In this document: piece after piece, positions 1 to 9,322 of the stretch
Position numbering within the stretch: the first letter of the stretch is position 1
Layout: every line of letters starts with the position of its first letter
Assembly (NCBI GenBank): GCA_032718475.1
Contig: JAUCBJ010006630.1
Span: 23,117-87,116 of the forward strand
DNA from: Nemertoderma westbladi
Taxonomy: Eukaryota > Xenacoelomorpha > Nemertodermatida > Nemertodermatidae
DNA: 64,000 nt
Direction of reading: 5' to 3'
Program-made: the position numbers and the translations under genes
The notes under the pieces: model-generated
Database searches by the model: none
What the model was told of the DNA's origin: nothing
The model's input: the letters and a program-made list of their open reading frames with translations, nothing else

Positions 1-2
1 AA

Positions 3-266
3 CACCTGAAACCTTCAGACTGTGGTAAACAAGATTACTGCTGGAGAGTTCGATTAATTGCGAGTCAAACAGCGGAATCGGGGAGCCTGGCATTCGATAG
101 CTTGGGCTTACAGGAGCGCATTTTATCACAAACGCGTGACTTGTGTATCTTAGGCGAGGCAGACGTCTTGCATGAGACTGGCTTCAAGGCCACACCATTA
201 CCCGAAAGAACACGCCACCCTCAAGAAGACCCGCAGTTTCGTATTTTTAGAGCCCAGAAGGCCTGA
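3..266 (+). CDS. Open frame at window edge, possible ORF-X C-terminus
   Basis: An uninterrupted frame runs from the left edge to a TGA at 264-266 (about 87 codons, no start seen). It has the composition of real protein, including a Trp/Cys-containing start and a charged end. Its first residues loosely resemble the C-terminal part of ORF-X in elements B and C (a Leu-Lys/Arg followed by an aromatic and hydrophobic run), and it overlaps a basic ORF in another frame much as ORF-X overlaps ORF-Y at 55.6-55.8 kb. The similarity is weak, so this is only a hypothesis that the window opens in the 3' end of a plus-strand relative of the BEL/Pao elements. Confidence 0.25.
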   Translation, partial: HLKPSDCGKQDYCWRVRLIASQTAESGSLAFDSLGLQERILSQTRDLCILGEADVLHETGFKATPLPERTRHPQEDPQFRIFRAQKA

Positions 267-702
267 CAAGAGATCAAGAAAGATAGTGAATGTCGCCGAA
301 AGAACGACATCAAAGTCGCAGATCCGGATGACTTGGGGCACGGTTTCCCTTCCTAGAGAACCACGAGGAGGGACAGGATATGCTTTGCCAGAACCTATGA
401 GGATTCAGACAACATCGGAGCGTGAGGTGTCAGCGGACGGAACGGTCCCGCCCCTTAGACTCCCTCCTAGCGTTGCGGAGACTCAGTCCGACACCACTAA
501 GCTCATGATTGGGATCGGACGAGGATTTAGAGGATTGATCGCCCGACGGATGTGCAAGATACCAGTTGTTCCTTTTGCTAGTGTTTTAGAACCGCAGACA
601 GCTCGACGCCGAAACCCGAGCCTGGTTCGATCTCGACCACCACCCAGTCGTCTTAGAGGGCGGGGAAGAGCTCGTTCGACGAAGGATAGAGGAGCGAGGT
701 AG
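172..702 (+). CDS. Arg/Pro/Ser-rich ORF of unknown function
   Basis: A 176-codon ORF overlapping the previous frame by 95 nt in the +1 frame. It is rich in Arg, Pro and Ser and ends in an RGRGR-type basic tail, similar in style to the basic C-terminal tail of ORF-X/Y at 55341-55832. No family was recognised. It may be the basic tail of a retroelement accessory protein or a chance ORF in GC-richer DNA. Confidence 0.25.
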   Translation: MRLASRPHHYPKEHATLKKTRSFVFLEPRRPDKRSRKIVNVAERTTSKSQIRMTWGTVSLPREPRGGTGYALPEPMRIQTTSEREVSADGTVPPLRLPPSVAETQSDTTKLMIGIGRGFRGLIARRMCKIPVVPFASVLEPQTARRRNPSLVRSRPPPSRLRGRGRARSTKDRGAR

Positions 703-1385
703 AGGAAGAAAGGCTTGCGAGCCTACCGTTGGAGTTTGAATTGGTGTTGGAGTTGGAGAGCGTGATGGAGAAAGGAAGGCTTGCTAGCCTACCATAAGCA
801 ATCAGCGCTCAGGAGAAGATATCTGGACCAGTAGGACGAACTTTACAGCTCATCAGGAGAACACTTTAGAACAATTTGGAACTTATTTGAAAGTGTTTTA
901 GCGTATTACTTTGATCTTATCAATCTTAAATAATTTGTAAATTTGAATTATATTGTATATTACATTATGAAAGCGTTTCAATTGTTTGTCTTAATTTGTT
1001 AATTTGTTTATTATGAGAACTGAAAACCCTTTTTTTATATTTTATGTACTAAATTAGGTAATGAATTTGTATTTTGTATTTGTATGTATGAAGGTTTTAT
1101 AATTACGTAGTATTTGGAATATTGGGTATGCAATATGTAGAGACAGTGATTATTTTAAATTTTAGGCCCCATCCTAGATTTAAGAGATGTTTTAGTTAAT
1201 TATTTGTGTGTATCAATTGGTGAAAACAGTCTTATTTACAGTTTTCATGGAGCGGTGATGGATTATTTCACTGTTAAGTAGTAATCTACAGTACCATGTA
1301 AAAACTTTCTAATCCGACGTAATTTTGACTTAATTTGTAGTAATGTAATATGCCTATTCCTATTAGTAGGTATTAGTTCATCAGT
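703..1385. other. Non-coding, AT-rich
   Basis: A short repeated phrase with the core AGGCTTGC[GT]AGCCTACC occurs at about 711-729 and 776-794. The rest is AT-rich with no ORF of note. It may be LTR or 3' UTR of the retroelement suspected at the left edge, but no repeat partner is present in the window. Confidence 0.4.
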
Positions 1386-1470
1386 GACTCTATTGGCGCA
1401 GTGGTCAGATGGGTTAAGGCATTGGTTATATTCTAAGTAGGTTATGGGTTCGAATCCCGGTCGGGAATTT
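1386..1470 (+). repeat. tRNA-like sequence, probable SINE head
   Basis: It contains a good pol III A box (TGGCGCAGTGG, 1394-1404) and B box (GGTTCGAATCC, 1447-1457) with tRNA-Leu/Ser-like spacing. The T stem is imperfect and the putative acceptor arm (around 1386-1392 against 1461-1467) does not pair, so this is not a working tRNA gene. A tRNA-derived SINE head or tRNA pseudogene fits best. The SINE tail was not delimited. Confidence 0.6.
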
Positions 1471-1644
1471 GCATTGTTGGGCTATTAATTTTCGATTTCA
1501 TCGAACTAGATAAGCCAATGAGATTGGTACAACACATAGAACGATGGGTTGGGCCAATCATAGAGCATCGAACATCTTATTGCTCCAATGTGAGGCCATG
1601 TAATGTTATAGAATGTTCTAGCTAATTCCACGTCCCAGATTTGC

Positions 1645-1652
1645 TATATAAA
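1645..1652 (+). promoter_or_regulatory. TATA-box-like motif TATATAAA
   Basis: TATATAAA followed by a GC-richer stretch (AGGGCGG), as in a pol II core promoter or LTR promoter. No downstream gene is recognised, so function is unproven. Confidence 0.3.
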
Positions 1653-3430
1653 GGGCGGTTTACCCTCCGGTTATCACATACTTGATCACTAATCTAGACT
1701 AATCTTTACTTAATTATTCCTAATGTTAACTTTGTTATTTGTAAAGTAAAGTTGACAAATCTTTTGTAAATACGTAAATATACTGTAAACTATTGAATAT
1801 GTATATTTCCGATTGTCCACCTTTGGAACAGCCAAACATTTGGGAAATGGCTGCCTAAACCGTTAAGCCGTCAGCAACGCAGGGAAAAGATGTCCACAAC
1901 ACTCTAAGCGCCCACATTAGATTCGCCCGCGCGCCCGTTTGAAGCATGCCACCATGCCATACAGCACCCACTTCAGAGGAAGGCAAGACTTTGTTTGACG
2001 CTATTGCCCGCAATAAGACCTTTAGATCAGGGTAAAGCGTGACGCCATCCTGGGAAGCCGTAAAATTTAGGATCAGATATTTTAGAGATTTTAGACAGAG
2101 GCAAACAAGCAAAATCCCCGGATTAACCTGTATCTCCTACAGGTGTGAGCTATTGCTGTTCGTTAAGACGCGCAAGTACACTTAGGTGCGGATAGCACAT
2201 GCTCTATAATTTGGTGATTTGCACTACTGACAGTTCTGTACCGGTTCACCTTGTAGTTCGTACATTTTCCCGCCCCTGTCTGTGCCCGAAATATTTGATC
2301 AGGCAAGGAGCAGCTTTTGGCTACCGGCACATGCTTGGCCTAGGGAGGTTACTAACATCCTACCGCGCCTTGCCACATACTGATAGGTATTTACTGTTAA
2401 CCACCGCAGTAACAAAGTTCTAGAATCAAATTTGTATACCAGATCAGCTAACGTACGGTAGTAATTAACACCTATTTTCTTATCTTACAATCAGAATCTG
2501 GTATTAGTGCCGATCACGGGTGTAGTTACTAATACCGTAATTGCCCAGTTGAGTTGTAGATAAGGAGGAGAGAACTTTGACGTCAGTTTGTAAGTATTGA
2601 GCCTACAGCGCGTAACTAGCTTATTTTAGTAGCTAGCGCCCAGTATTGATTTTGATTAAGATCACTAAAACCTAGTATATCGCAATATACCAAAATTGTT
2701 TTATTCGTAACACACACACACACACACATGTCCTAAAACATATATACTCCCCTTCAAGACCTACTAGTTATTGATTACTTTTAGGTTACTTTCAATAAGA
2801 GATATTCTGCAGTTCTACTATTCGTATTTTGTAATTTTAGGAGATTTTAGTATTTAGTTTTATGGCAAGTATTTTAGATGGCATGCACCCCTTTTGACTG
2901 CTTTATCTGATCAGCAGTATTGTTACTTTAGGCACCGCCCCCTTTTGACTGCTTCCTGTTGGTAGTATTGTTACGCTAGTCTGTTAATCCACTAGAATGT
3001 ATATAAACTATATAAATCACACCGCGGAAAGTTTACGGTATTTAGGTCCATTAGCGATAGTTAGAATTCGCTGCGCGGGGATTGTTTTCCCATGAGTTTG
3101 GTCTGTCACTGTAAACTGTACATCTTCCTCACCGATCAGAGGCCAGGTATCCTGTTTTGTCTAGTTTGCCCAGGCATTTGACTCGCCCACGTATTAGAAT
3201 AGACACCAGGCTCCGTTCCTAGCCAGTAGTTGCTTATTTAGTATCTTGCGTGTTTAGGTACCCTGGACTGGGATTTATTGTCGGATACTGTACGAGCCCG
3301 TATACACTGCTAGATCTTACATTAAGGTACATTGTTACTAGGATCCGGTAGGCGGTATACTACTGGACTTTTCAATTGATATAGAACTATTGGAATTGAT
3401 GTGGGATACAGGTGAGCATTTTATCAATTA
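1653..3430. other. Unassigned intergenic DNA
   Basis: No recognisable gene. It holds a (CA)n run (about 2709-2728), a palindromic TGACGTCA at 2578-2585, and a duplicated block around 2885-2975 whose shared phrase is CCTTTTGACTGCTT. A minus-strand 85-codon ORF (1855-2112) and a plus-strand 74-codon ORF (2199-2423) have no recognised domain and are not called as genes. Confidence 0.4.
2709..2728. repeat. (CA)n microsatellite
   Basis: About ten CA units directly visible. Confidence 0.9.
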
Positions 3431-4004
3431 TGTTAGCGAATTCAATTCCACTAACCACCCCATAAAGTTGGACAATCAGGGCCTTTAAGCAATATTGGGG
3501 AGTACGAGGTTGATTGCCAATCAACCTCGTATCACCCCAATAAACGGGGACGACAAACCCCAAAGGGCCTCACACAATAGAGGTTAGAGGTCAGGCTACC
3601 TCAAGGAGAGAGAGTAACAGCATTGGGGGGGGGGGGGGGGAAACACCCCCGCAGAGCTGAAGGCGAGAAGTAGGTAATCAACCAATCGGGGGACAGGAAA
3701 GGCATCAGCTGAGTAATAAGGCCAACGTGGTGTGATATATTACCGGTTGGTGTTCAGTTTACAGTTTAGTTTACTCAGTCATTCAGTCAGGGCAGTACGG
3801 TGATATTTTATAACCTTCACCGCCGTCACCAACTATAACCTATATTTTACCGGTCAACTGTGCTTGCTATCTACTATCACCCTATATTACACATATATAT
3901 TTCCACATTTGATAACGTTAGAACAACAAACTATTATCTTTTCATTCGCACGGCGGGGACGCGTAAATAAACTACACCGGTCGGGATTCTCGGATCCCGT
4001 CACA
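3431..4004 (+). repeat. 5' LTR of element D
   Basis: 574 bp, TG..CA ends, matching 9323-9901. It contains a 16-nt G run (3625-3640) and a strong hairpin (3503-3531, 13-bp stem, 3-nt loop, extended by ATTGGGG at 3494-3500 pairing with CCCCAAT at 3535-3541). Confidence 0.93.
3494..3541. repeat. Hairpin conserved in all D-family LTRs
   Basis: TACGAGGTTGATT, a 3-nt loop GCC, then its exact reverse complement, with extra outer pairing. The same hairpin occurs in the 3' LTR (about 9395-9423) and in the solo LTR (about 44847-44880). Preservation in three LTRs, including a diverged one, suggests an RNA or DNA structural role. Confidence 0.7.
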
Positions 4005-4052
4005 GTTATAAAATGTAAGAACTACCCGAACTGTGACTGCCAAAGAGTAAAG

Positions 4053-4925
4053 ATGAGTCAAGAGGGAGAGACGACACTGCCGCGGACCCCGGACGACAAC
4101 CTAATGATCCACAAGGCCGCAACGAGACGGTATCGACCTACGAGGCCGGATTCGTCGACGAGAAACGGTCCGGCGGCCCAGGCGGAGGGCGGCCGTCTAC
4201 CACAGCGAGGGAGAGAAGAGTCAAGAGAAGGGAGAGACGAGTCAACGCGCGACGGCGATCAACGTACCCATGTCGCCGGCCAGCCACAGGCCAAGGGCGA
4301 CGTATGGCCCACCGGAACGGCAACGGTGGAGCCGCCGGTACGACGCCGGACACGGAGAGAAAGGGGAAAGGTTGGCGACGAGGACGTCGGAGTCAGCGAT
4401 CGGCTCCAATGGGCTTACATCACCACAAAGGAACAGTTGAGGGAGGCCAAGGAAGGGGCGAAGATAGACCAGGTGAAGCTAGAGAAGAGCCTAGGTGAGT
4501 CGAATAAACATTTTGATTATCTGGTGCGCATTGGGCAGGGAGAACTAGCCAATGAGAGAGCGAGAGGGGTCGCCACCGAACTGTTTGAACTGTGGGAATC
4601 TAGGGGTATGGAGCCTGGTGTAGTGTACATAGGGCCATACTTAGTTGATGCCAGCGGTGTTAAGTTAGTGGGTTGGGAGGGACTGCACGAGGGCAAATCT
4701 GAGGTTAGTTCCGAGGATTCGGTCTCGACGGTCAACGAAAATCCCAGAAAGCGGGGGAAAGTTAGCAGGACGGAGAGGCAACGGGAGTCCGTTGTGACCA
4801 ATAAGTCCGCTACATCCTCCGCGAAAGAAAGAAGGGTGCGGGAGATAAATCTGGCGTATAAATTGACAATTGCGGCGCTAGACCAAAAAGAGTTAGAGAG
4901 GCGACTGAGGGAGAGACCAGAATAG
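4053..4925 (+). CDS. Element D ORF, part 1 (charged, gag-position protein)
   Basis: The ATG at 4053 is the first one downstream of the 5' LTR in this frame and gives 290 codons to a TAG at 4923-4925. The first 110 residues are Arg/Glu/Gly-rich and disordered. From about residue 115 comes a more ordered part with Tyr/Trp/Gly-containing segments, followed by a Lys/Arg/Glu-rich helical stretch. Position after the 5' LTR suggests a Gag-like role, but no capsid family or zinc knuckle is visible. The same frame continues past the stop without interruption for another 80 codons, so the TAG may be a disabling mutation or a readthrough stop. Confidence 0.5.
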   Translation: MSQEGETTLPRTPDDNLMIHKAATRRYRPTRPDSSTRNGPAAQAEGGRLPQRGREESREGRDESTRDGDQRTHVAGQPQAKGDVWPTGTATVEPPVRRRTRRERGKVGDEDVGVSDRLQWAYITTKEQLREAKEGAKIDQVKLEKSLGESNKHFDYLVRIGQGELANERARGVATELFELWESRGMEPGVVYIGPYLVDASGVKLVGWEGLHEGKSEVSSEDSVSTVNENPRKRGKVSRTERQRESVVTNKSATSSAKERRVREINLAYKLTIAALDQKELERRLRERPE

Positions 4926-5168
4926 TTGGAGAGTGAAAGAGAGTTGGCGAGGGAGTGTAGAGAGAGAGCCGAGGAGCGTATAGAGCGGGAGATGAGAGTA
5001 GAGGACGAGCCGACGAGGCGGTTTGAGATGGTTGCGAGAGGGGCAGAGTTGGCCGAGCAGAGTATACGAGAGGACAGAGAGAAAGAGATAGAGGCAAAGT
5101 GTGTGCGGGATGTTTTGCATGCCCGCCTAAGGGGGCTTATGCAATATCAAGTCAAACAGAAGCGCTGA
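4926..5168 (+). CDS. Element D ORF, part 2 (Glu/Arg helical segment)
   Basis: In-frame continuation of the preceding ORF after the TAG at 4923-4925. It has about 80 codons of Glu/Arg-rich, coiled-coil-like sequence ending at TGA 5166-5168. It has no ATG of its own and is best read as the same ancestral protein. Confidence 0.45.
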   Translation: MESERELARECRERAEERIEREMRVEDEPTRRFEMVARGAELAEQSIREDREKEIEAKCVRDVLHARLRGLMQYQVKQKR

Positions 5169-6017
5169 CTAAAACTGGCGCAGTTGGGACTATCAGAGAG
5201 TGAGGCTGGCTCGGGTAGTATTTGCAAGGAGCCAGAGGTAGTGAAAACGTTTGTTAATACCCCACTTACTCTTACAGGCACCGGGCAAGAGAACCAGAAC
5301 TGGTGTAGCCGTACGGGTGGGGGGGGGGGGGGTAATAATAATACGTCAGAAGTAATTAATATTAATAGTACCGTAGTGGATAACCCTAATCAAACTTTTA
5401 TTGCAGAAAATAATATTTTATCCGGTGATTCTAATTTAAATTTAAATATAAATAATTCAAATAATAATATTAATTCAAATATTCAAAATAATCCGAATAA
5501 TATTAATTCAAATATACAAAATAATTCGAATAGTAATTTAAATTTAGAAAATAATAACAATTCTAATTTAAATAATTTAAATAATAATATTGATAACGGG
5601 GCTATTAATACTAATGTAGACACAGGCAGTCCGGCCAACAAGGGCCTGCAAGGCCACGCAGTTAGTGCGCAGGGAGTAGCGGGAGTGAGAAACCCCGATG
5701 GGGGCCTGGTAGGCCACGTAGTTAGTAGGCAGGGAGTAGCGGGGTTGAGTCAACCCGATGGGGGCCTACCAGGCCACGCAGTAGTAGAGAGAGAGGCGGG
5801 GGTGAACAGACCCAGCCATAGTAGAGACAGTGCGTCGACTAGAGAGGGATGTAGAAGTGAAGTAAGAGATAGTGCAGTTAGATGTGGCGAGTGGGGGGGG
5901 GGGGGGGGGCTACGGGCGCCCCACCACGAGAGATTATTAGCAAGAGGGGGGGGGGGGGGGGGGCAGAGAATGTCCCACAGGCGTCGGCGGATAATGCGCG
6001 GGGGGCAAGTTAGGTGA
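5169..6017 (+). CDS. Element D ORF, part 3 (Asn-rich, prion-like)
   Basis: This is the same frame again after the TGA at 5166-5168. It encodes a Gly run from a 14-nt G tract (5319-5332) and then about 95 residues dominated by Asn with Ile/Leu/Ser (about 5330-5620), typical of a prion-like low-complexity region. Three copies of a roughly 60-nt repeat follow (5634-5790; protein core GL.GHAV...GVAG). Two further G tracts (5893-5909, 5946-5963) lie near the end, and slippage there could explain the switch of frame to the ORF at 6031. Function unknown. Confidence 0.45.
   Translation, partial: LKLAQLGLSESEAGSGSICKEPEVVKTFVNTPLTLTGTGQENQNWCSRTGGGGGGNNNTSEVININSTVVDNPNQTFIAENNILSGDSNLNLNINNSNNNINSNIQNNPNNINSNIQNNSNSNLNLENNNNSNLNNLNNNIDNGAINTNVDTGSPANKGLQGHAVSAQGVAGVRNPDGGLVGHVVSRQGVAGLSQPDGGLPGHAVVEREAGVNRPSHSRDSASTREGCRSEVRDSAVRCGEWGGGGGLRAPHHERLLARGGGGGGQRMSHRRRRIMRGGQVR
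5634..5790 (+). repeat. Three-copy in-frame tandem repeat, about 60 bp
   Basis: Three imperfect copies built around GGCCACG[CT]AGTTAGT and CAGGGAGTAGCGG, inside the Asn-rich ORF. Confidence 0.75.
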
Positions 6018-6030
6018 ACCGCGGCACCCA

Positions 6031-6666
6031 ATGATGGAGAATAGTAGTAGAAGAGTCGTTGCTAGGTGCAACTGGAGAGCGAGGACGGATAGCGAGCCGT
6101 CGGTAGTAGAGATGGAGTCAGGGAGTCAGTGGGGTCGAGCTCCGGGAGATTGCCGTCGCCCCGGGGAGACGCGACATGACGAGGCGTACTACGCGCCGAG
6201 AAAGGGGTACAGGATGTACCGGTACGAGGATGAGAACAGTAGAGGGGGTCGAAGAGAAACTTCCCGGCAGGATCTACTTACCGATCGAGAATACGGTAGC
6301 CGCGGGGAGGATTATTCGAGAAGGTTGAACTTCGATCCCGAGCGACACATACAGACTGCAGGACATACTGTAGGCCTTACTGCACATACTATAGGCCATG
6401 CTGGGAGAGATAATGTAGGCGATAGGGTAGCGCGGACGACGGGATTAGATCCGGAAGTCGCGGAGTACATGCCGGTAGGTAGGCAAGAAGTGGATAGGCC
6501 TATATCGGTACCAGCACAGCAGCATGACTATAATATCCAGGGACATAACAAAAACCCGGTTGAGGGGGATATTGCAGATAGGCAATATAAACAACCAAGA
6601 ACAAATATATGCAAATACCCGGTTGAGGGGGATATTGCAGATAGATGGATGGGCCACAATATATGA
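6031..6666 (+). CDS. Element D ORF, part 4 (Arg/Asp/Tyr-rich)
   Basis: A 211-codon ORF in another frame directly after the two G tracts of part 3. It is rich in Arg, Asp, Glu and Gly and ends with a duplicated phrase (PVEGDIADR twice, from a direct DNA repeat at about 6552-6582 and 6616-6646). No family recognised. It could be a separate ORF or the C-terminus of the ORF starting at 4053, displaced by poly-G slippage. Confidence 0.4.
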   Translation: MMENSSRRVVARCNWRARTDSEPSVVEMESGSQWGRAPGDCRRPGETRHDEAYYAPRKGYRMYRYEDENSRGGRRETSRQDLLTDREYGSRGEDYSRRLNFDPERHIQTAGHTVGLTAHTIGHAGRDNVGDRVARTTGLDPEVAEYMPVGRQEVDRPISVPAQQHDYNIQGHNKNPVEGDIADRQYKQPRTNICKYPVEGDIADRWMGHNI

Positions 6667-6879
6667 ACATCAACCCCAGTACCAAACATAACACCGGTGA
6701 GGGGGGGGGGGGGGCAGGGTGACATTCCCCCACTACAAATATCCGCAGTATAGACAACCAAGAACAAACAAGTAGAGGAAACAAGTACAGTAGGGTGAGC
6801 TAGAGGAGAAAGATGGGAGAGATGAGAAGGGAACAGGGGGTGCTTTGAAATAAGTAGGGCACGGGCGTGATGACGTGTT

Positions 6880-8160
6880 TGATGTAAGAGCAGGGTATGT
6901 TAACTAGGGTGGGTGCCGGGCACAAGAGGTGCCGGGCACAAGAAGTTAGCAGAGTAGAGGTACTAGTAGAGTGGTTGTGGGCACCGCAAGCGCCACGTAG
7001 ATGAATAAGGTAGTAGAGTTAGTATGAGTTAGCAATGTAGAGGTAGTAGTAGAGTGGTTGTGGGCACCCCAAGCGCCACGTAGATGGAGGTAGTTGAGTT
7101 AGTAAGAGGGTACGTAGTACCGGTTAGTAAGAGTTAGTGGAGTTAGAGGTTAGTAAGAGGGTAAGTAGTACCGGTTAGTAGAGTTAGTAAGAGTTAGTAG
7201 TAGTTCACATAATTAACATACCCACTTTGCCGGCACTCAGAGCGTCACGTGCAGGCGAGGAGACGTAAAGGGGATAAGATGTAAGGTAGGTGTAGAGGAG
7301 ATAAGATGTAGATAGAGTAGAGGGAGTAGATGTAGAGGAAGTAGATAGAGGCGGGAGAGATGCGTGATGAAGGGGTGGCCCATAAGTTATTGAGTAGTCT
7401 GGTGGGTTGGACGGAAAGGGTACGGACGTGCCGAGGTGTATGCATAGGTGTAAGAGTACCTCGTACGAAATATGAGAAGTATGAGCACCTAGGTGTAGGA
7501 GTACCTTGTATGAAATATGAGAAGTATGAGCACCTAGGTGTAGGAGTACCTTGTATGAAGTACGGGAAGTATGAGCACCTTTGATGGCACTGAGGGCGCC
7601 ACGTACGGAATTGAGGGGGGCATGTATACATAACCGTAGTTGTAGGATGCCAGGTAGTAGAGTAGTAGAGGCGGGCACATAGGGTGCCAGGTAGTAGAGT
7701 AGTAGAGGCAGGCATGTAGGGTGCCAGGTAGTAGAGTAGTGGATGCGGGTGCATAGGGTGCCAGGTAGTAGAGGCGGGCACATAGGGTGCCTAATGTAGT
7801 AGAATAGTAGAGAGGGCACAAATAGAGGGGGGGTATGTACATATGCTATTGCCAAAGAGTATGGAAAGTTAAAACCTGTGGGCGCTAAGGGCATCATTAG
7901 TAAGAGTAGTAAGAGGGTACGTAGTACCGTTAGCTAGAGGTAGAGAGTCAGTAGAGTTAGTAGAGGTAGAGAGTCAGTGGAGTTAGTAGAGGTAGAGAGT
8001 CAGTAGAGTTAGTAGAGGTAGAGAGTTAGAAAGTTAGTAGAGTTAGTAGAGGTAGAGAGTAAGTGAAGTTAGAGAGTTAGTAAAGGTAGAGAGTCAGTAG
8101 AGTTAGAGAGTCAGTAGAGTTAGAGAGTCAGTAGAGCCAGGGAGTTAGTAGAGCTAGTGG
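6880..8160 (+). repeat. Array of purine-rich minisatellites in element D
   Basis: Several successive tandem families lie here. A phrase ending GCGCCACGTA recurs around 6990, 7072 and 7596, with a variant at 7234. A roughly 45-bp unit is present three times at about 7447-7580. A roughly 40-bp unit with GGGTGCCAGGTAGTAGAG occurs about four times at 7645-7800. A GAGTTAGTAGAGGTAGAGAG-type unit is repeated many times at 7920-8160. The long minus-strand ORFs across this stretch are by-products of the repeat composition. Confidence 0.8.
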
Positions 8161-9284
8161 AGTCAGTAGAGTTAGCAGTAAGAGAGTAGAGACTGTAGAA
8201 GTAGTAGCTAGAAAAGGTAGATAGGATAATAGCACAGAACAGGGGCAAATAGAGATAAGACAAAATTAAAATAAAAGTTAAGAATATCAGGATCACCTCC
8301 AAACTACAGAAGGGCCTTCTAGGTGGCCTTCGAAGGTCTGGTAGACCACCCGGGGCTGGAGAGCGAGTCGGTGTAATAAAACAGCCGGCATCTAGTAGAC
8401 AGGGAGGTCGATACACATAACAGAGCTGGGAGAAGTTGTAAACGGATAGACTTGAGGGGAAGCGACTGGAAGAAGTCGCCAGGTGAGAAAGGCGGAGAGA
8501 GAGTTTAATAGTAGGAGTGAAACGCGTTATGTAGACGAGCATATAATATAATATATATAATAATAATAATTATAATCTTATAATAATTATATAGTAATTC
8601 ATATATATTATACAGTATGTACCGTAGTCAAGTACAACCTTTTTCCAATTAGCTACTGGGACTCGGGACTAATTGACTAGGGCGACGGGACGGGACTTAG
8701 ACGGCTCCCAGTAACATGGTGCACACATGTGTGGGACCCGATAAGTGTGTGGTCATTAAACAACAGGGCGGAGTTCAGGATTTATTGTGAAAGCTCGTAT
8801 CCTGCGGGATAAGAATCGTGCAGATAGGCACTACCGGGATATGAGTAGGAGGGGCACTTGATAGGACCACAGGCGTAAAGAGTGAGGAGTATGAGAAGAG
8901 TATGAGAGGAGAATGCAAGAGAGATAGCGAGAGGTGGTGTGGAGGCGCGCGGAGAGTGCGGGTGCAATTCAAGTGTGGGGGGGGGGGGGGAGGAGTAAGA
9001 GACAGAGTGAGGGACAAGGAGGTCCGAGAGTTAGAGCGGAAGTAAAGAGAAGTAGAGGAGAGTTATGGTGTTGGGGAATCAAAAATTGTGTGAGAGAAGC
9101 CCACAATCAGCCCGACACGGGACGGCAGATGTCTTGGTGTAAGATAGACAAAGTTGCACCAAGACGGGGTAGCGATATCATACCCATAGGGAGCGGCCTG
9201 GAAAGCCGGCTCCAAAGAAAATAACTCCACCTCACACCCGATAGTAGATCGGGATCCAGCGGAATTGTAGCGCACTAGAGGTGG
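8161..9284 (+). other. Non-coding 3' part of element D
   Basis: No supported ORF. It contains AT-rich DNA near 8540-8620 and another 14-nt G tract (8977-8990). Confidence 0.5.
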
Positions 9285-9322
9285 ATGCTATCTTCTCGCC
9301 GGGAAGATAGCATGGGGGGGAG
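9285..9322 (+). promoter_or_regulatory. Hairpin plus polypurine tract before 3' LTR of D
   Basis: A perfect 11-bp stem (ATGCTATCTTC at 9285-9295, complement at 9303-9313, 7-nt loop) is followed by GGGGGGGAG, which abuts the LTR start at 9323. The purine run is the likely plus-strand primer. The hairpin next to it is unusual. Confidence 0.75.

Noticed and set aside
1386-1470. Functional tRNA gene
   Set aside because: Acceptor stem and part of the T stem do not pair, and no clear anticodon arm is seen.
4138-5120. Minus-strand ORFs opposite the element D gag-position ORF
   Set aside because: Antisense of a charged, purine-rich coding strand, with no motifs.
7205-7897. 230-codon minus-strand ORF and overlapping ORFs in element D
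   Set aside because: Pro/Leu/Ser/Tyr-rich translations of purine-rich minisatellites on the opposite strand, with no motif and many equivalent frames.
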